Origin: Sporosarcina sp. ZBG7A
GTDB taxonomy: Bacteria; Bacillota; Bacilli; Bacillales_A; Planococcaceae
NCBI RefSeq assembly: GCF_000813425.1
Contig: NZ_JWIB01000016.1
Location: forward strand, 1-64,000
Length of the DNA: 64,000 nt
Direction of reading: 5' to 3'
The notes beneath the pieces are model-generated. The model was not told where the DNA came from and did no database searches. It saw nothing but the letters and a program-made list of their open reading frames with translations. A program made the translations under genes and the position numbers. Shown in pieces: positions 9,252 to 17,176 of this stretch. Each line of letters opens with the position of its first letter. The first letter of the stretch is position 1.

Positions 9252-9499
9252 GTGGATCAGGAAATGATGAAAGGCAGCATAGACTTCCTCATTTTTCCTT
9301 GATCGCCCAGTGAGATATGTACGGGTACGAAATGGTGAAAGTACTGAAAGAGCTCAGCGACGATACGTATGAGGGGATATTATATGCGGCGTTGAAGCGT
9401 CTTGAAAAAAGACATGGATTACTTCCTACTGGCAGCAGACGGAAAGCGGCCCCAGAAAATCTTATCATCTATCCTACACGATTTCTTTGTTACGTTTGA
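9252..9499 (+). pseudogene. broken PadR-family regulator
   Basis: A GTG start after AGGAGG opens a PadR-like N-terminus (MDQEMMKGSIDFLI) that hits TGA after 16 codons. In another frame the family's conserved continuation resumes (MYGYEMVKVLKELSDD, then EGILYAALKRLEKR). The residues after RLEKR do not continue the winged helix, and no C-terminal dimerisation helix follows. So there is a frameshift plus loss of the 3' half. PadR proteins usually regulate a neighbouring transporter or membrane gene; none is evident here. Confidence 0.82.
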
Positions 9500-9552
9500 C
9501 ATCTAGGCTGTTAAAACTTATAGTGAATTTACATAATAATATATTCAACTTC

Positions 9553-9647
9553 CGCTAAGGGGAGTAGCTAATACAGTAAAAGTCGTCAATACAGGATTTA
9601 GATCCTCGGCTTTATTGGCAACAATCGTTGTTTGCGAGACCTTACCA
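9553..9647 (+). promoter_or_regulatory. yybP-ykoY riboswitch (Mn2+-sensing)
   Basis: The hallmarks of the yybP-ykoY aptamer appear in order: CTAAGGGGAGTAGC, AGTCGTCAATACAG, TCCTCGGCTTTATTGGCA and TTTGCGAGACCTTACC. The 5' CTAAGG can pair with the 3' CCTTA to close the P1 stem. The same 3' strand is the left arm of the terminator that follows, so ligand-stabilised P1 should prevent termination, as expected of an ON switch. The family binds Mn2+ and usually controls TerC-type exporters or P-type ATPases. Here the next gene is a kinase-like protein. Confidence 0.85.
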
Positions 9648-9669
9648 TTTATTTGGTGAGGTCTTTTGT
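9638..9669 (+). terminator. riboswitch expression-platform terminator
   Basis: GACCTTACCA pairs with TGGTGAGGTC around a TTTATT loop, then TTTTG. Its left arm overlaps the riboswitch P1 3' strand. Confidence 0.85.
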
Positions 9670-9676
9670 TTTCTTT

Positions 9677-9717
9677 GAGACATTATGACCGAGAATTGGT
9701 TATAGTGTCTCTTTTTT
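9677..9717 (+). terminator. second terminator-like hairpin before the kinase gene
   Basis: GAGACATTATGACC pairs with GGTTATAGTGTCTC (two G-U pairs) and is followed by TTTTTT. It lies between the riboswitch terminator and the kinase ribosome site, so any read-through transcript faces a second hairpin. Confidence 0.75.
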
Positions 9718-9746
9718 ATTTTATGAAAGTTATTGGAGGTTAACCT

Positions 9747-10355
9747 TTGAATAATTATCTAGAACTTGCAAATTCAGTTGTATTTAATAAGAAGAATCAC
9801 CTTGTTAGCTACGACAAATCTTTAAAACTTATCGGAACAGGGAGAAGTGCATGTGTTTTCAAAGTGAAGTCAGTAAATAAAGCAATTAAAGTGTTCTTTC
9901 CTGATTCTACGTACATTGCTAAAGAAGAAGCTGAAATTTATAAATCACTTCAAGATATTAGTTATTTTCCATTTATCTATGAAGCTGGAGTGAATTATAT
10001 TGTCATGGATTACATCGATGGTTATACATTATTTGAATGTATGACACATGGGAGACTCATTACATCAGATCATATTAAAGAAATTGATTACGCATTATCA
10101 TTGGCTTCAGATTTGGGGTTAAATCCTTCTGACATTCACTTGCGTAATATTTTCATCACATCTAATGATGAGATAAAGCTCATTGACGTTGCACGTTATA
10201 GACAATTGAAAGACTGCAGGCAATGGCGTAATCTTAAAAAAGCCCATCGTCAAGTTTACTCCAAACGTTACTTTTTGAAGAAAATCCCTTCTCCATTCTT
10301 GAATATCGTGGCTTATCTTTATAAAAAGGGTCTTATACCATACTACCGATTGTGA
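9747..10355 (+). CDS. Ser/Thr protein kinase-like protein (YrzF-type)
   Basis: A 202-residue small kinase-fold protein like Bacillus YrzF. It has the glycine loop LIGTGRSACVFKV, the ATP lysine in NKAIKVFFPDS, Glu in KEEAEIY, a hinge VMDYIDGYTLFE, a catalytic-loop equivalent NPSDIHLRNIFIT (HLRN instead of HRDxxxxN) and LIDVARY in place of DFG. The Asp of DIH and the Asp of IDVA are kept, so activity is possible but the loop is divergent. The start is TTG with GGAGGT 6 bases upstream. It lies downstream of the Mn riboswitch and the two hairpins. Confidence 0.8.
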   Translation: MNNYLELANSVVFNKKNHLVSYDKSLKLIGTGRSACVFKVKSVNKAIKVFFPDSTYIAKEEAEIYKSLQDISYFPFIYEAGVNYIVMDYIDGYTLFECMTHGRLITSDHIKEIDYALSLASDLGLNPSDIHLRNIFITSNDEIKLIDVARYRQLKDCRQWRNLKKAHRQVYSKRYFLKKIPSPFLNIVAYLYKKGLIPYYRL

Positions 10356-10745
10356 AGTGCTAATCGTCCACTCGCACCATTAAGATACATCCTTTTATTT
10401 CATACGATGAAATAAAGGGATGTATCTATAATTATCTGGTTGTCGATGACAAGTGTCTAACGACTCTAGTCCAGATTAAAAGTGCTCATTGAATATTCTT
10501 CAACTGCTAGAGATATTTCCATAATAAAAGTTAAAAAGCGCAACATGTGCAGAGAAAGGTAATGAACTTAAAGCGAAAAATCGTTCTGATCCATCTCTTT
10601 TTAATAGTAGAGTAACTATTTGTCACTAAGTGAATTTTTCAAGTACTTTTATATAACTCTATTTTAAACATCATTCCCCACTAAAAGAGGGCATTGTCAC
10701 ATGCCCAGCATAATGGTAATCTGAAACAAATGCTTTCATTGTATT
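10356..10745. other. gene-free interval with one long hairpin
   Basis: No supported gene is present. An imperfect palindrome with 20-nt arms (10384-10426, arms around ACATCC...GGATGT) follows the kinase gene and could act as a weak terminator, though no T run follows. A small GGGCAT/ATGCCC hairpin lies at 10689-10706. The rest shows no motif I recognise. Confidence 0.6.
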
Positions 10746-10760
10746 GTGGGGTATCAATCT

Positions 10761-11411
10761 GTGGGACTCTATCTGAAAAAATTGCCGGTAGGCTTATCTA
10801 TCTTCTCGCTTCTATTTATATATACCATCTATCTGTTCCACCTATTCAGCTCGGGAGATGCCCATATGAGCTTTTTGCTGATCGGGGTTTTAATAAGTTC
10901 AGCACTTCTACTTAGCTCAACGAATTTAAAGAATTGGATGAGCAGACGTCGTGCAGTGATGAATACTTTGCTCATTGTGAATGGTTTCTTACTAGGTTAT
11001 GGAACGATTCTCGCAAAGTATTTAGAACGCCCGTTTTCAACAAGTCTCTCAATCATCGGTTATCTGTTGGTAGTGTGTGCAATCATTTGTATTTATCGAA
11101 CAAGTCTTCATGATGAACTGTCAACAAACGCGAAGGTATTACATGCTATCAACATCACAATCGGCATCGCGTTAACAGCTGGTACGTTGTATTTCACATA
11201 CATATTCTTTTTATTCAGCGAAGATGGAAACGGTGAAATATGGAAGTTGTTTGTTCCACTTGTATTGTATGGAATCGCTTATGTAATTCAAATGAAGGCA
11301 ATTGGCGTACAGCGTAAGAGTATCGTGTATACAGTTGCTGTCATACAAATCCTAATGCCAGTTGTGCTTCTCCTATTATGGATGGTAGTACCAGGGGAGG
11401 GAGGGCTTTGA
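10761..11411 (+). CDS. multi-pass membrane protein, unknown function
   Basis: A protein of about 216 residues with roughly seven hydrophobic helices (for example LSIFSLLFIYTIYLFHLF, MSFLLIGVLISSALLL, and KSIVYTVAVIQILMPVVLLL). I do not recognise the family. The start is uncertain: GTG at 10746 has no site, while GTG at 10761 has GGGGT about 9 bases upstream. The frame is closed by TGA at 10722, so the gene could be slightly truncated at its 5' end. Its stop overlaps the TTG start of the next gene (TTGA), indicating a two-gene operon. Confidence 0.6.
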   Translation: MGLYLKKLPVGLSIFSLLFIYTIYLFHLFSSGDAHMSFLLIGVLISSALLLSSTNLKNWMSRRRAVMNTLLIVNGFLLGYGTILAKYLERPFSTSLSIIGYLLVVCAIICIYRTSLHDELSTNAKVLHAINITIGIALTAGTLYFTYIFFLFSEDGNGEIWKLFVPLVLYGIAYVIQMKAIGVQRKSIVYTVAVIQILMPVVLLLLWMVVPGEGGL

Positions 11412-12427
11412 GAAAAACTATTCTGTTCGCAAGCATAATTATATTAGTGACAGGGATTTGCTTGTTGCTCGGGTTCACCCATAGCATTCCAGACGAGGAA
11501 AAACAACAAGGACTGACGGGGCAATTTGATGTTTCCGCACAAGGGGATATTGCATATGTAACATACGAAAGAGGAGAGCCCACGCTATACGTGAAATCTG
11601 ATCAGTTGAGACAAGTCGTTCAACTTCCTCCTGATCAGTCCATTTTAGACCTTGCAATGATGCCAGACGGAAAAACAGTGCTCTATGTAAATTCGGACAA
11701 AGAGTTGGATGAGCATAGTAAAAGTGTCATACACCAAGTTAATATTGAATCGGGGAAAGATGAAGTCCTTTTCACAAACGATGCCATAGTTATGGAGCTA
11801 GTGATTGACCCGAAGGATGAAAATCGAGTATTTTACGTGCAAGCAGCCCAATTCTCCAACTATTCACCGGTCGCGAGCTTGTATCCACATGACTTCGACG
11901 TGCACAGTGTTCAGTTGAAAACGGGGGAGCATCGACAACATACGAAGTTAAACAAATACAGTATGGCCTCTCTTCAAGTTTCCAGCGAAGAGGATTCCAT
12001 CTATATACAAATGGATGACGATGCGGATGTGGAAACAGCTGAAGACACCTTTGAAACGAAAGGTCGTGTTTTTAAAATTCCATTATCCAACCCTGACCAC
12101 AAAATGGTGATTAGTATTCCAGAAGATACTCAGGATCTCTATGATTTCGTGCTCATTCCTGACCGTTCCGAACTTGTTTATCAAGCGGTAGCTGGGACGA
12201 ATTCGGAGGGGATTTTTGAATATGAGTTGTTCACGTATAATTGGGATACGCAAAGCATTTCACAACTCACGCACTTACATGAGTATGCTGAGTACCCCAT
12301 CTATGGAGCTGACGGAAAAGTGTATTTTATGGTCGATCAAGACTTTGGGGGAAGTCGTCCAGACAATTCGTTGTATAGGATGAGTCCAGATGGAAGCGGT
12401 GTGGAAGAAGTATCGCTTGAGGAATAA
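11408..12427 (+). CDS. membrane-anchored TolB-like beta-propeller protein
   Basis: A 339-residue protein with one N-terminal TM anchor (TILFASIIILVTGICLLLGF) and an extracytoplasmic domain built from TolB/WD40-like strands. Repeated blades include ILDLAMMPDGKTVLYV, MELVIDPKDENRVFYV, FVLIPDRSELVYQ and NSLYRMSPDGSGV. The start at TTG 11408 follows GGAGGGAGG; an upstream in-frame ATG at 11378 lies inside the previous gene. It is coupled to the membrane protein before it. The ligand or partner is unknown. Confidence 0.8.
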   Translation: MRKTILFASIIILVTGICLLLGFTHSIPDEEKQQGLTGQFDVSAQGDIAYVTYERGEPTLYVKSDQLRQVVQLPPDQSILDLAMMPDGKTVLYVNSDKELDEHSKSVIHQVNIESGKDEVLFTNDAIVMELVIDPKDENRVFYVQAAQFSNYSPVASLYPHDFDVHSVQLKTGEHRQHTKLNKYSMASLQVSSEEDSIYIQMDDDADVETAEDTFETKGRVFKIPLSNPDHKMVISIPEDTQDLYDFVLIPDRSELVYQAVAGTNSEGIFEYELFTYNWDTQSISQLTHLHEYAEYPIYGADGKVYFMVDQDFGGSRPDNSLYRMSPDGSGVEEVSLEE

Positions 12428-12452
12428 AATTGGTTTGTAATTGAAAGACATG

Positions 12453-12494
12453 AAAAAGCAGATGCCCACGTTTAGTTGTGGGCATCTGCTTTTT
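12453..12494. terminator. bidirectional terminator
   Basis: A 17-bp stem (AAAAAGCAGATGCCCAC) with an A run on one side and a T run on the other. It serves the propeller gene (+) and the convergent PepSY-like gene (-). Confidence 0.9.
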
Positions 12495-12501
12495 GTATAA
12501 T

Positions 12502-13098
12502 TTAATTACTTTGTACTCTCCCCATATACTCACCGGTTTCAGGGTTATAAAAGATTTCAGCTTGCTTGCCGTCGATCAAGCCTTCCACAGAGATGAAAAT
12601 ATTTTCAGCATCCCTTAATAGACGGAAATGAAAACCGTTGGAAAACGAATCACTCTTGGGGCCAGATTTTAGATTGAACTCTTTGATTGCTGATTTCACG
12701 ATCAAGCTACTGTCGATTTTAATTGAAGATGGTTTGATCGTCTTTTCATAGGAAACATCTCCAACCCTATAGTTTATTAACTTCCCCTTTTCAATAGCGA
12801 AAACAAGACTTTTATTGCTATCCGTAAGCGAGATATAACCTTGCCAATTCCCGCGCTTGCCGTCCCTTCCACTAACTTCACCATCATTTACGCTATTCAT
12901 AAAGACGAGTTCAGGATTCGAATCGAATTCCTTGGCCTTTTCCATACCGATGAAATAAGCATCCAGCAAGGTGATTTCCGTCTTTTCGACAATGGTAGGA
13001 AAGCATATTTCAAGCAAGGACTTGTTCGGAGCTAGTTTTTTATAACCGATTATTCCTATAACGACAAGTATAAGGACGAAGATAAGTTTCCGTTTCAA
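12502..13098 (-). CDS. membrane-anchored PepSY-like protein
   Basis: A 198-residue protein with an N-terminal TM anchor (LIFVLILVVIGIIGYKKL) and an extracytoplasmic alpha/beta domain. The segments LDAYFIGMEKAKEF, ELVFMNSVNDGEVSGRDGKRGNWQGYI and the C-terminal GLIDGKQAEIFYNPETGEYMGR resemble PepSY modules, where a strand ending in D.xTGE. is typical. No catalytic motif is visible. It is transcribed alone toward the shared terminator. The family call is tentative. Confidence 0.65.
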   Translation of the reverse strand: MKRKLIFVLILVVIGIIGYKKLAPNKSLLEICFPTIVEKTEITLLDAYFIGMEKAKEFDSNPELVFMNSVNDGEVSGRDGKRGNWQGYISLTDSNKSLVFAIEKGKLINYRVGDVSYEKTIKPSSIKIDSSLIVKSAIKEFNLKSGPKSDSFSNGFHFRLLRDAENIFISVEGLIDGKQAEIFYNPETGEYMGRVQSN

Positions 13099-13206
13099 AA
13101 GTGGTTCCTCGCTCTCTAAAGGTGATCAAAGACAATGAAGCTTTAGAGATCATATGCGGGACTGTTCTGAAATAGTTTTTTTATAACTGTACAGGGAGCC
13201 CTGTTT

Positions 13207-14499
13207 TTAAGTGGAGACCGTCTTCAGATCCTCTTCAGATTTCACGCCAGTCACTTGGCGGATTACAGAAGCCCGTAAAAGAATGAACACAGTCAAGATT
13301 TGCAGTATGCTCGAAGTGATTAAAATCCAAGGCGCTGGCAAGAAATCATACAAAAATCCGAAGAGGACCATTCCGAGCGGCATGAGCGCCATCGCCATCG
13401 TTTCCAATATGGAGAACACCCGGCCTTTGTAATCGTCGTCGATCATTTTCATCATGAACACTTGGATAGGGGTGTTAATAAGCGGTCCCAAGGCTCCGCT
13501 TAGGAAAGAAATCGTTAAGTAAAAAGCAAATACGCCGGCGTATGGAAGGAAAAACAACAGCGGTACTGAGACTAGCCCCATCGCAAGACCCATTGCTGCG
13601 ATTCCCCATTTAGATACTAGTAGTGGTGAAGCAAACGGTTTTCGTGTTGCTAAGAAGATAGACATAAGAAGGGTGCCAACCGCCATTCCCCCTTCAATCA
13701 GTCCGAAATGAGAAGGGAGTATCTTCAGTTTTTCAATAAGGATGAACGAATAGCCGACCGTGACTGCTCCAAACAGGAAGTTGACAATCAGCGCGACCCA
13801 AATCACAGACATTAGCAATGGCTGCAGTCGGGCATACGCAAAACCTGCTTTCATACTGTCTAGCATTTTTTCTTTAACGGCCCCTTCTTCCTTCACTTTA
13901 CGCTTTGCAAACAGGCTGAAATTCATCGTCGACTCTAGCAGAACTGCAAGAATCGATGCACTCGCATAGAGAATAAGAAACACAGGCATGGGAACAGCAC
14001 CATAGATCATTCCGCCAACTGCCGGACTGCTGATTGCTGCTAAGGAGACAGACATCTGGTTCAGGGACATCGCTTTTTGGACCCGATTTTCATCTACCAA
14101 ACCTGTGATGGAAGACGTAAAGGCGATGCTCGAAAATGTTGACGCTAACGATAGAACAACGGTTGTTGTGTATATGGCAGCTAACGACAACCCATAAGTC
14201 AAGCTAACAGTTAGCAGACCAAGGATCGCTAGGGAAGAAGCGATTTGTGCCGTGATGACAATTTTTTTGCGAGAATACGTATCTGCAACGTATCCGGCAA
14301 ATGGCGCCATAAGAGTACGCGGTAGGATGCTGCAAATGAGGTTGGCTGCAAAACTGGTGGCAGAACCGGTTATCTGCAAAATGTAAAAGCTAATGGCAAA
14401 TGCATAAATCTGCGCACCGAATGCACTGATCATCTTGCTCGCAGCAAAAGTCCACAAGTGATAGGTGGCACGCTTCAACTTTTTTACGCTTTCATCCAA
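13207..14499 (-). CDS. MFS transporter (MFS_3/MdtH-like drug-efflux type)
   Basis: About 430 residues with 12 TM helices. The loop 2-3 motif GYVADTYSRKKIVI and the conserved PAVGGMIYG, RVFSILETMAMALMPLG segments place it among MFS_3 efflux permeases. TTG at 14499 is chosen, 8 bases after GGAG; the in-frame GTG at 14508 abuts that site. The gene is divergent from an XRE-TPR regulator, and the intergenic region holds two identical 17-bp palindromes. The likely role is export of a small compound under control of that regulator. Confidence 0.85.
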   Translation of the reverse strand: MDESVKKLKRATYHLWTFAASKMISAFGAQIYAFAISFYILQITGSATSFAANLICSILPRTLMAPFAGYVADTYSRKKIVITAQIASSLAILGLLTVSLTYGLSLAAIYTTTVVLSLASTFSSIAFTSSITGLVDENRVQKAMSLNQMSVSLAAISSPAVGGMIYGAVPMPVFLILYASASILAVLLESTMNFSLFAKRKVKEEGAVKEKMLDSMKAGFAYARLQPLLMSVIWVALIVNFLFGAVTVGYSFILIEKLKILPSHFGLIEGGMAVGTLLMSIFLATRKPFASPLLVSKWGIAAMGLAMGLVSVPLLFFLPYAGVFAFYLTISFLSGALGPLINTPIQVFMMKMIDDDYKGRVFSILETMAMALMPLGMVLFGFLYDFLPAPWILITSSILQILTVFILLRASVIRQVTGVKSEEDLKTVST

Positions 14500-14520
14500 A
14501 ATAGTCACTCCATTCAGAAA

Positions 14521-14537
14521 GTTTAATAAGATTAAAC
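14521..14537. promoter_or_regulatory. palindromic operator 1
   Basis: GTTTAAT-AAG-ATTAAAC, a perfect 7-3-7 inverted repeat immediately upstream of the MFS gene. Its arms are identical to those of the second copy at 14575. Confidence 0.75.
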
Positions 14538-14574
14538 AAAGAATAACATGAGAACTCTTTCATTTCAAGAGAAA

Positions 14575-14591
14575 GTTTAATATAATTAAAC
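14575..14591. promoter_or_regulatory. palindromic operator 2
   Basis: GTTTAAT-ATA-ATTAAAC, the second copy of the palindrome, centred 54 bp from the first and about 30 bp before the regulator start. Likely bound by the XRE protein encoded next to it. Confidence 0.75.
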
Positions 14592-14619
14592 TTAATTACA
14601 TTAGCAGGAGTGATTAGCT

Positions 14620-15837
14620 GTGAGAACATTAGGAGAGCGAATCCGAACGCTTAGGAAACAAAGGAAGTTGACGTTGGAATCATGTGCAGGCGAGCAGATG
14701 ACTAAAGGTATGCTCAGTCTGATTGAAAATAATAAAGCGAATCCCTCGATGGAGAATCTCAATTATTTAGCGAAGCGTCTCGAGGTAGAAGTATCTGAAC
14801 TGATGGAGGAAGTGAGTGGCAGCGAGCTCCAAGCGCTACTGGACAAAGCCGAACAAGTTGTTAAATCTGAAGAGAAAAAAAACTACGAGAAAACTTTGGA
14901 AATGATAGAGCCGTTACTACCAAAGCTTTTGTCTGGTTACACCGCTGGCCGTTTATTAGAAATCTACAGTAAATTCTCTTATCTAATAGGCCGTTCAAAT
15001 TGGCAACCAATAGCGGAAAGAGCATCAGCTATTTACGAAGAGCTCAATATTGTACCACGGCGGGCAGCAGTTGGAATCTTCTGGGCTATGGTGTTGTTCA
15101 CTGAGCATCGGTATGAAGAAGCACTCACTCGGCTGTTAGAGGAAAAAGCAAAAGTGGAAAGCCGGAGTGGCTATATCGATTCTCTGACACGTCTAGATTT
15201 ATACACATATGAGGTGATTTTCCGTTTTGCGGTCAATGATACGGTTGAAGCGACCCGGCTGATGAATGAAGCAATTAGCTATTCGAAAGACAAAAAAATT
15301 TTTCATCAGGTCGAGCAGCTTTACCGACTGGCGGCTTATCGAGCGATAATTGACGAAGATGATGAAAAACTCGATTACTACGAGCGGAAGTTACTCCAAT
15401 ACGGGGAATTTGCAGAAGATGATCATGCGTTCTGGTTCACGAAACTGGTCCGGATCCATCAGCTGAATTCGTTCCACCATGACCATGAAACGGCACTCAA
15501 GAAGCTTTCGGAACTGACGGGTCCTATGCCTGAGCATGAATTCTTCACGAATTTCTTTGTTCTGGAACGCGGAAAGGCACTCTACGGGGCAGGCAAGTTC
15601 CAGGAAGCGCTTCACATGCTGCAACAAGTAGTCATCAGTGAGCAAGTGCATCATCCTTACGACCTGTCCATGTATTATGAGAAGGATGCTTATGCTGCAT
15701 TGTGTGCTGAGCAACTTGGGGAGTTGGCTTACGCTCGCGAGCTCGCAGAAACAGCGGAATCTAATATGGCTCAGATGCCGGATACGCCTTACACACAGTT
15801 TGTCAGGGAGACTGCTAAACGCTTAGCGTCACAATAA
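14620..15837 (+). CDS. XRE-family regulator with TPR-like C-terminus
   Basis: A 405-residue protein. The N-terminal helix-turn-helix (about residues 5-60) reads LGERIRTLRKQRKLTLE through MLSLIENNKANPSMENLNYLAKRLEV, a canonical HTH_3. The remainder is all helical with tetratricopeptide-like pairs (for example FFVLERGKALYGAGKFQEAL, KDAYAALCAEQLGELAYA), as in PlcR/Rgg/Rap-type regulators that can sense peptides. The start is GTG after AGGAG. It is divergent from the MFS gene with twin palindromes between. Autoregulation and control of the pump are likely; an inducer is unknown. Confidence 0.88.
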   Translation: MRTLGERIRTLRKQRKLTLESCAGEQMTKGMLSLIENNKANPSMENLNYLAKRLEVEVSELMEEVSGSELQALLDKAEQVVKSEEKKNYEKTLEMIEPLLPKLLSGYTAGRLLEIYSKFSYLIGRSNWQPIAERASAIYEELNIVPRRAAVGIFWAMVLFTEHRYEEALTRLLEEKAKVESRSGYIDSLTRLDLYTYEVIFRFAVNDTVEATRLMNEAISYSKDKKIFHQVEQLYRLAAYRAIIDEDDEKLDYYERKLLQYGEFAEDDHAFWFTKLVRIHQLNSFHHDHETALKKLSELTGPMPEHEFFTNFFVLERGKALYGAGKFQEALHMLQQVVISEQVHHPYDLSMYYEKDAYAALCAEQLGELAYARELAETAESNMAQMPDTPYTQFVRETAKRLASQ

Positions 15838-15845
15838 ATAGCACG

Positions 15846-15888
15846 AAAAAACAGAGAAGGCATCGTATCGATGCGTTCTCTGTTTTTT
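15846..15888. terminator. bidirectional terminator
   Basis: AAAAACAGAGAAGGCATCG pairs with CGATGCGTTCTCTGTTTTTT (one mismatch) around TAT. It serves the regulator (+) and the nitroreductase (-). Confidence 0.9.
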
Positions 15889-15898
15889 GAGGATGGAC

Positions 15899-16498
15899 TT
15901 ATTTGAAAACATGCAAACGGTCTTCGATAGGGAGGAATTCCTTTTCTCCTGCAGGCGCCACTACTTTACCAAAAGGCATTTGCGACATGAGTTTCCAAGT
16001 AGAAGGAAGGTTCCATTCTGCTTTTACTGCGTCATCGATCAATGGATTGTAGTGCTGAAGACTCGCACCATAACCTTCATCAGAAAGAGCTGTCCAGATA
16101 ACAAATTGAACCATTCCAGAAGATTGTTGAGACCATGTCGGGAAATTATCCTTATATTCCTCAAATTGCTCTTGTAACGACTCGACGACTTGCATATCTT
16201 CAAAGAAGAGAATTGTTCCGTATCCACTGCCGAACATCGTCATACGTTGTGCAGTCGATTCGAAATTCTCTTCAGGTACGATTTTCTTCAGGGTATCACT
16301 TGTGATTTCCCATAGTCGTTTGCTTTGTTCACCTAACAGGACAACGACACGTGCCGTTTGTGAATTGAATGCAGAAGGCGTATGTTTCACTGCATGCTGG
16401 ATGAGTTCCTCCAGTTTTTCATCGGAAAGGATCGGTTCATTATTAATGACATAAATAGAACGCCGGTTTTCAACGGACTCCAAAAATGTTTGTGACAA
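15899..16498 (-). CDS. nitroreductase-family oxidoreductase (Frm2/Hbn1-like)
   Basis: A 199-residue flavoprotein of the nitroreductase superfamily. It has the FMN-binding opening SVENRRSIYVINNEPILSDE, the SAFNSQTARVVVLLGE segment, and the GYGASLQHYNPLIDD and MPFGKVVAPAGEKEF blocks, as in the Frm2/Hbn1-like group (which lacks the usual C-terminal extension). It reduces nitro or quinone compounds with NAD(P)H. The TTG start at 16498 has AAGGAGG 8 bases upstream; the longer frame from 16534 lacks a site. It is divergent from an HxlR regulator, an arrangement familiar from YodB/YodC. Confidence 0.87.
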   Translation of the reverse strand: MSQTFLESVENRRSIYVINNEPILSDEKLEELIQHAVKHTPSAFNSQTARVVVLLGEQSKRLWEITSDTLKKIVPEENFESTAQRMTMFGSGYGTILFFEDMQVVESLQEQFEEYKDNFPTWSQQSSGMVQFVIWTALSDEGYGASLQHYNPLIDDAVKAEWNLPSTWKLMSQMPFGKVVAPAGEKEFLPIEDRLHVFK

Positions 16499-16593
16499 GA
16501 TGAATTCCTCCTTAGTTTTGCGTAAAGGGCTCATATAAGAGCTACTTCACTTCTCTTCCAGTATAGTCAGCCAACTTCTTATGTGGAAGTACG

Positions 16594-16605
16594 CACTTTA
16601 AAGTG
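16594..16605. promoter_or_regulatory. candidate HxlR operator palindrome
   Basis: CACTTTAAAGTG is a perfect 12-bp palindrome midway between the divergent nitroreductase and HxlR genes. Its location fits a shared operator; binding is inference. Confidence 0.45.
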
Positions 16606-16643
16606 GTATAGTATCCAAAAAGATACCGTTAGGGGGAGTATGT

Positions 16644-16997
16644 GTGGAAGGTGAAGTGTCTCAATGTCGAGTAGAAGAAGCGCTCGGAATTGTTGTGGGG
16701 AAATGGAAACCTGTCATCATTTTGTATTTGTTACATGAAGGGACAAAACGATTCAGTGAATTGAAACGTAGCGTGCCAGGAATTACGCAAAAGATGCTGA
16801 CGAAACAGCTGCGAGAGTTAGAAGAGGAAGATATCATCCAACGCGTGGTGTACCCCCAAGTTCCTCCTAAAGTGGAATATTCGATGACGGATTATGGAAG
16901 AACTCTGAGCCCGATTTTAGAAGCGATGCATGAGTGGGGGACCCATCATGTTGTCCACAAACAGCATATGGGGATTGTTGAGAAACAAGCAAAATAG
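16644..16997 (+). CDS. HxlR-family transcriptional regulator (YodB-like)
   Basis: A 117-residue winged-helix protein. CRVEEALGIVVGKWKPVIILYLL, the HTH segment FSELKRSVPGITQKMLTKQLRELEEEDII and the wing RVVYPQVPPKVEYSMTDYG are diagnostic of HxlR. A single N-terminal cysteine (C8) matches the position of the redox-sensing Cys of YodB/CatR. By analogy it may sense quinones or electrophiles and control the divergent nitroreductase. The start is GTG after GGGGGA. Confidence 0.88.
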   Translation: MEGEVSQCRVEEALGIVVGKWKPVIILYLLHEGTKRFSELKRSVPGITQKMLTKQLRELEEEDIIQRVVYPQVPPKVEYSMTDYGRTLSPILEAMHEWGTHHVVHKQHMGIVEKQAK

Positions 16998-17013
16998 GAA
17001 TAGATGTAAAAGA

Positions 17014-17042
17014 AGCCGCTCAGACTATTCTGAACGGTTTTT
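17014..17042 (+). terminator. intrinsic terminator after the HxlR gene
   Basis: GCCGCTCAG pairs with CTGAACGGT (one G-U pair), followed by a T run. Confidence 0.7.
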
Positions 17043-17069
17043 GTGATTTCAGTTTTGAAGATTCAAGCA

Positions 17070-17103
17070 AAGTAATTTACTTCACGAAAAATCGTGCTAT
17101 GCT
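17070..17103 (+). promoter_or_regulatory. mntH promoter with overlapping palindrome
   Basis: -35 TTTACT (17076-17081) and -10 TATGCT (17098-17103) are spaced 16 bp. A perfect palindrome, AAGTAATTTACTT (17070-17082), overlaps the -35, and CACGA-AAAA-TCGTG lies in the spacer. One of these may be the metal-regulator site; neither matches the MntR consensus I know. Confidence 0.55.
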
Positions 17104-17176
17104 AGTAAACATTAAATGGAAGTGACTTACTAAAATCAAAAAGTTGTACAAGGGAAAGAAAGTTAGGAGGTTACTA

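Noticed and set aside
10694-10915. 73-codon plus-strand frame overlapping the seven-TM protein
   Set aside because: It is out of frame with the hydrophobic-helix pattern and shows no ribosome site.
17070-17095. MntR box before mntH
   Set aside because: The palindromes present do not match the MntR consensus I know, so only a generic operator is suggested.
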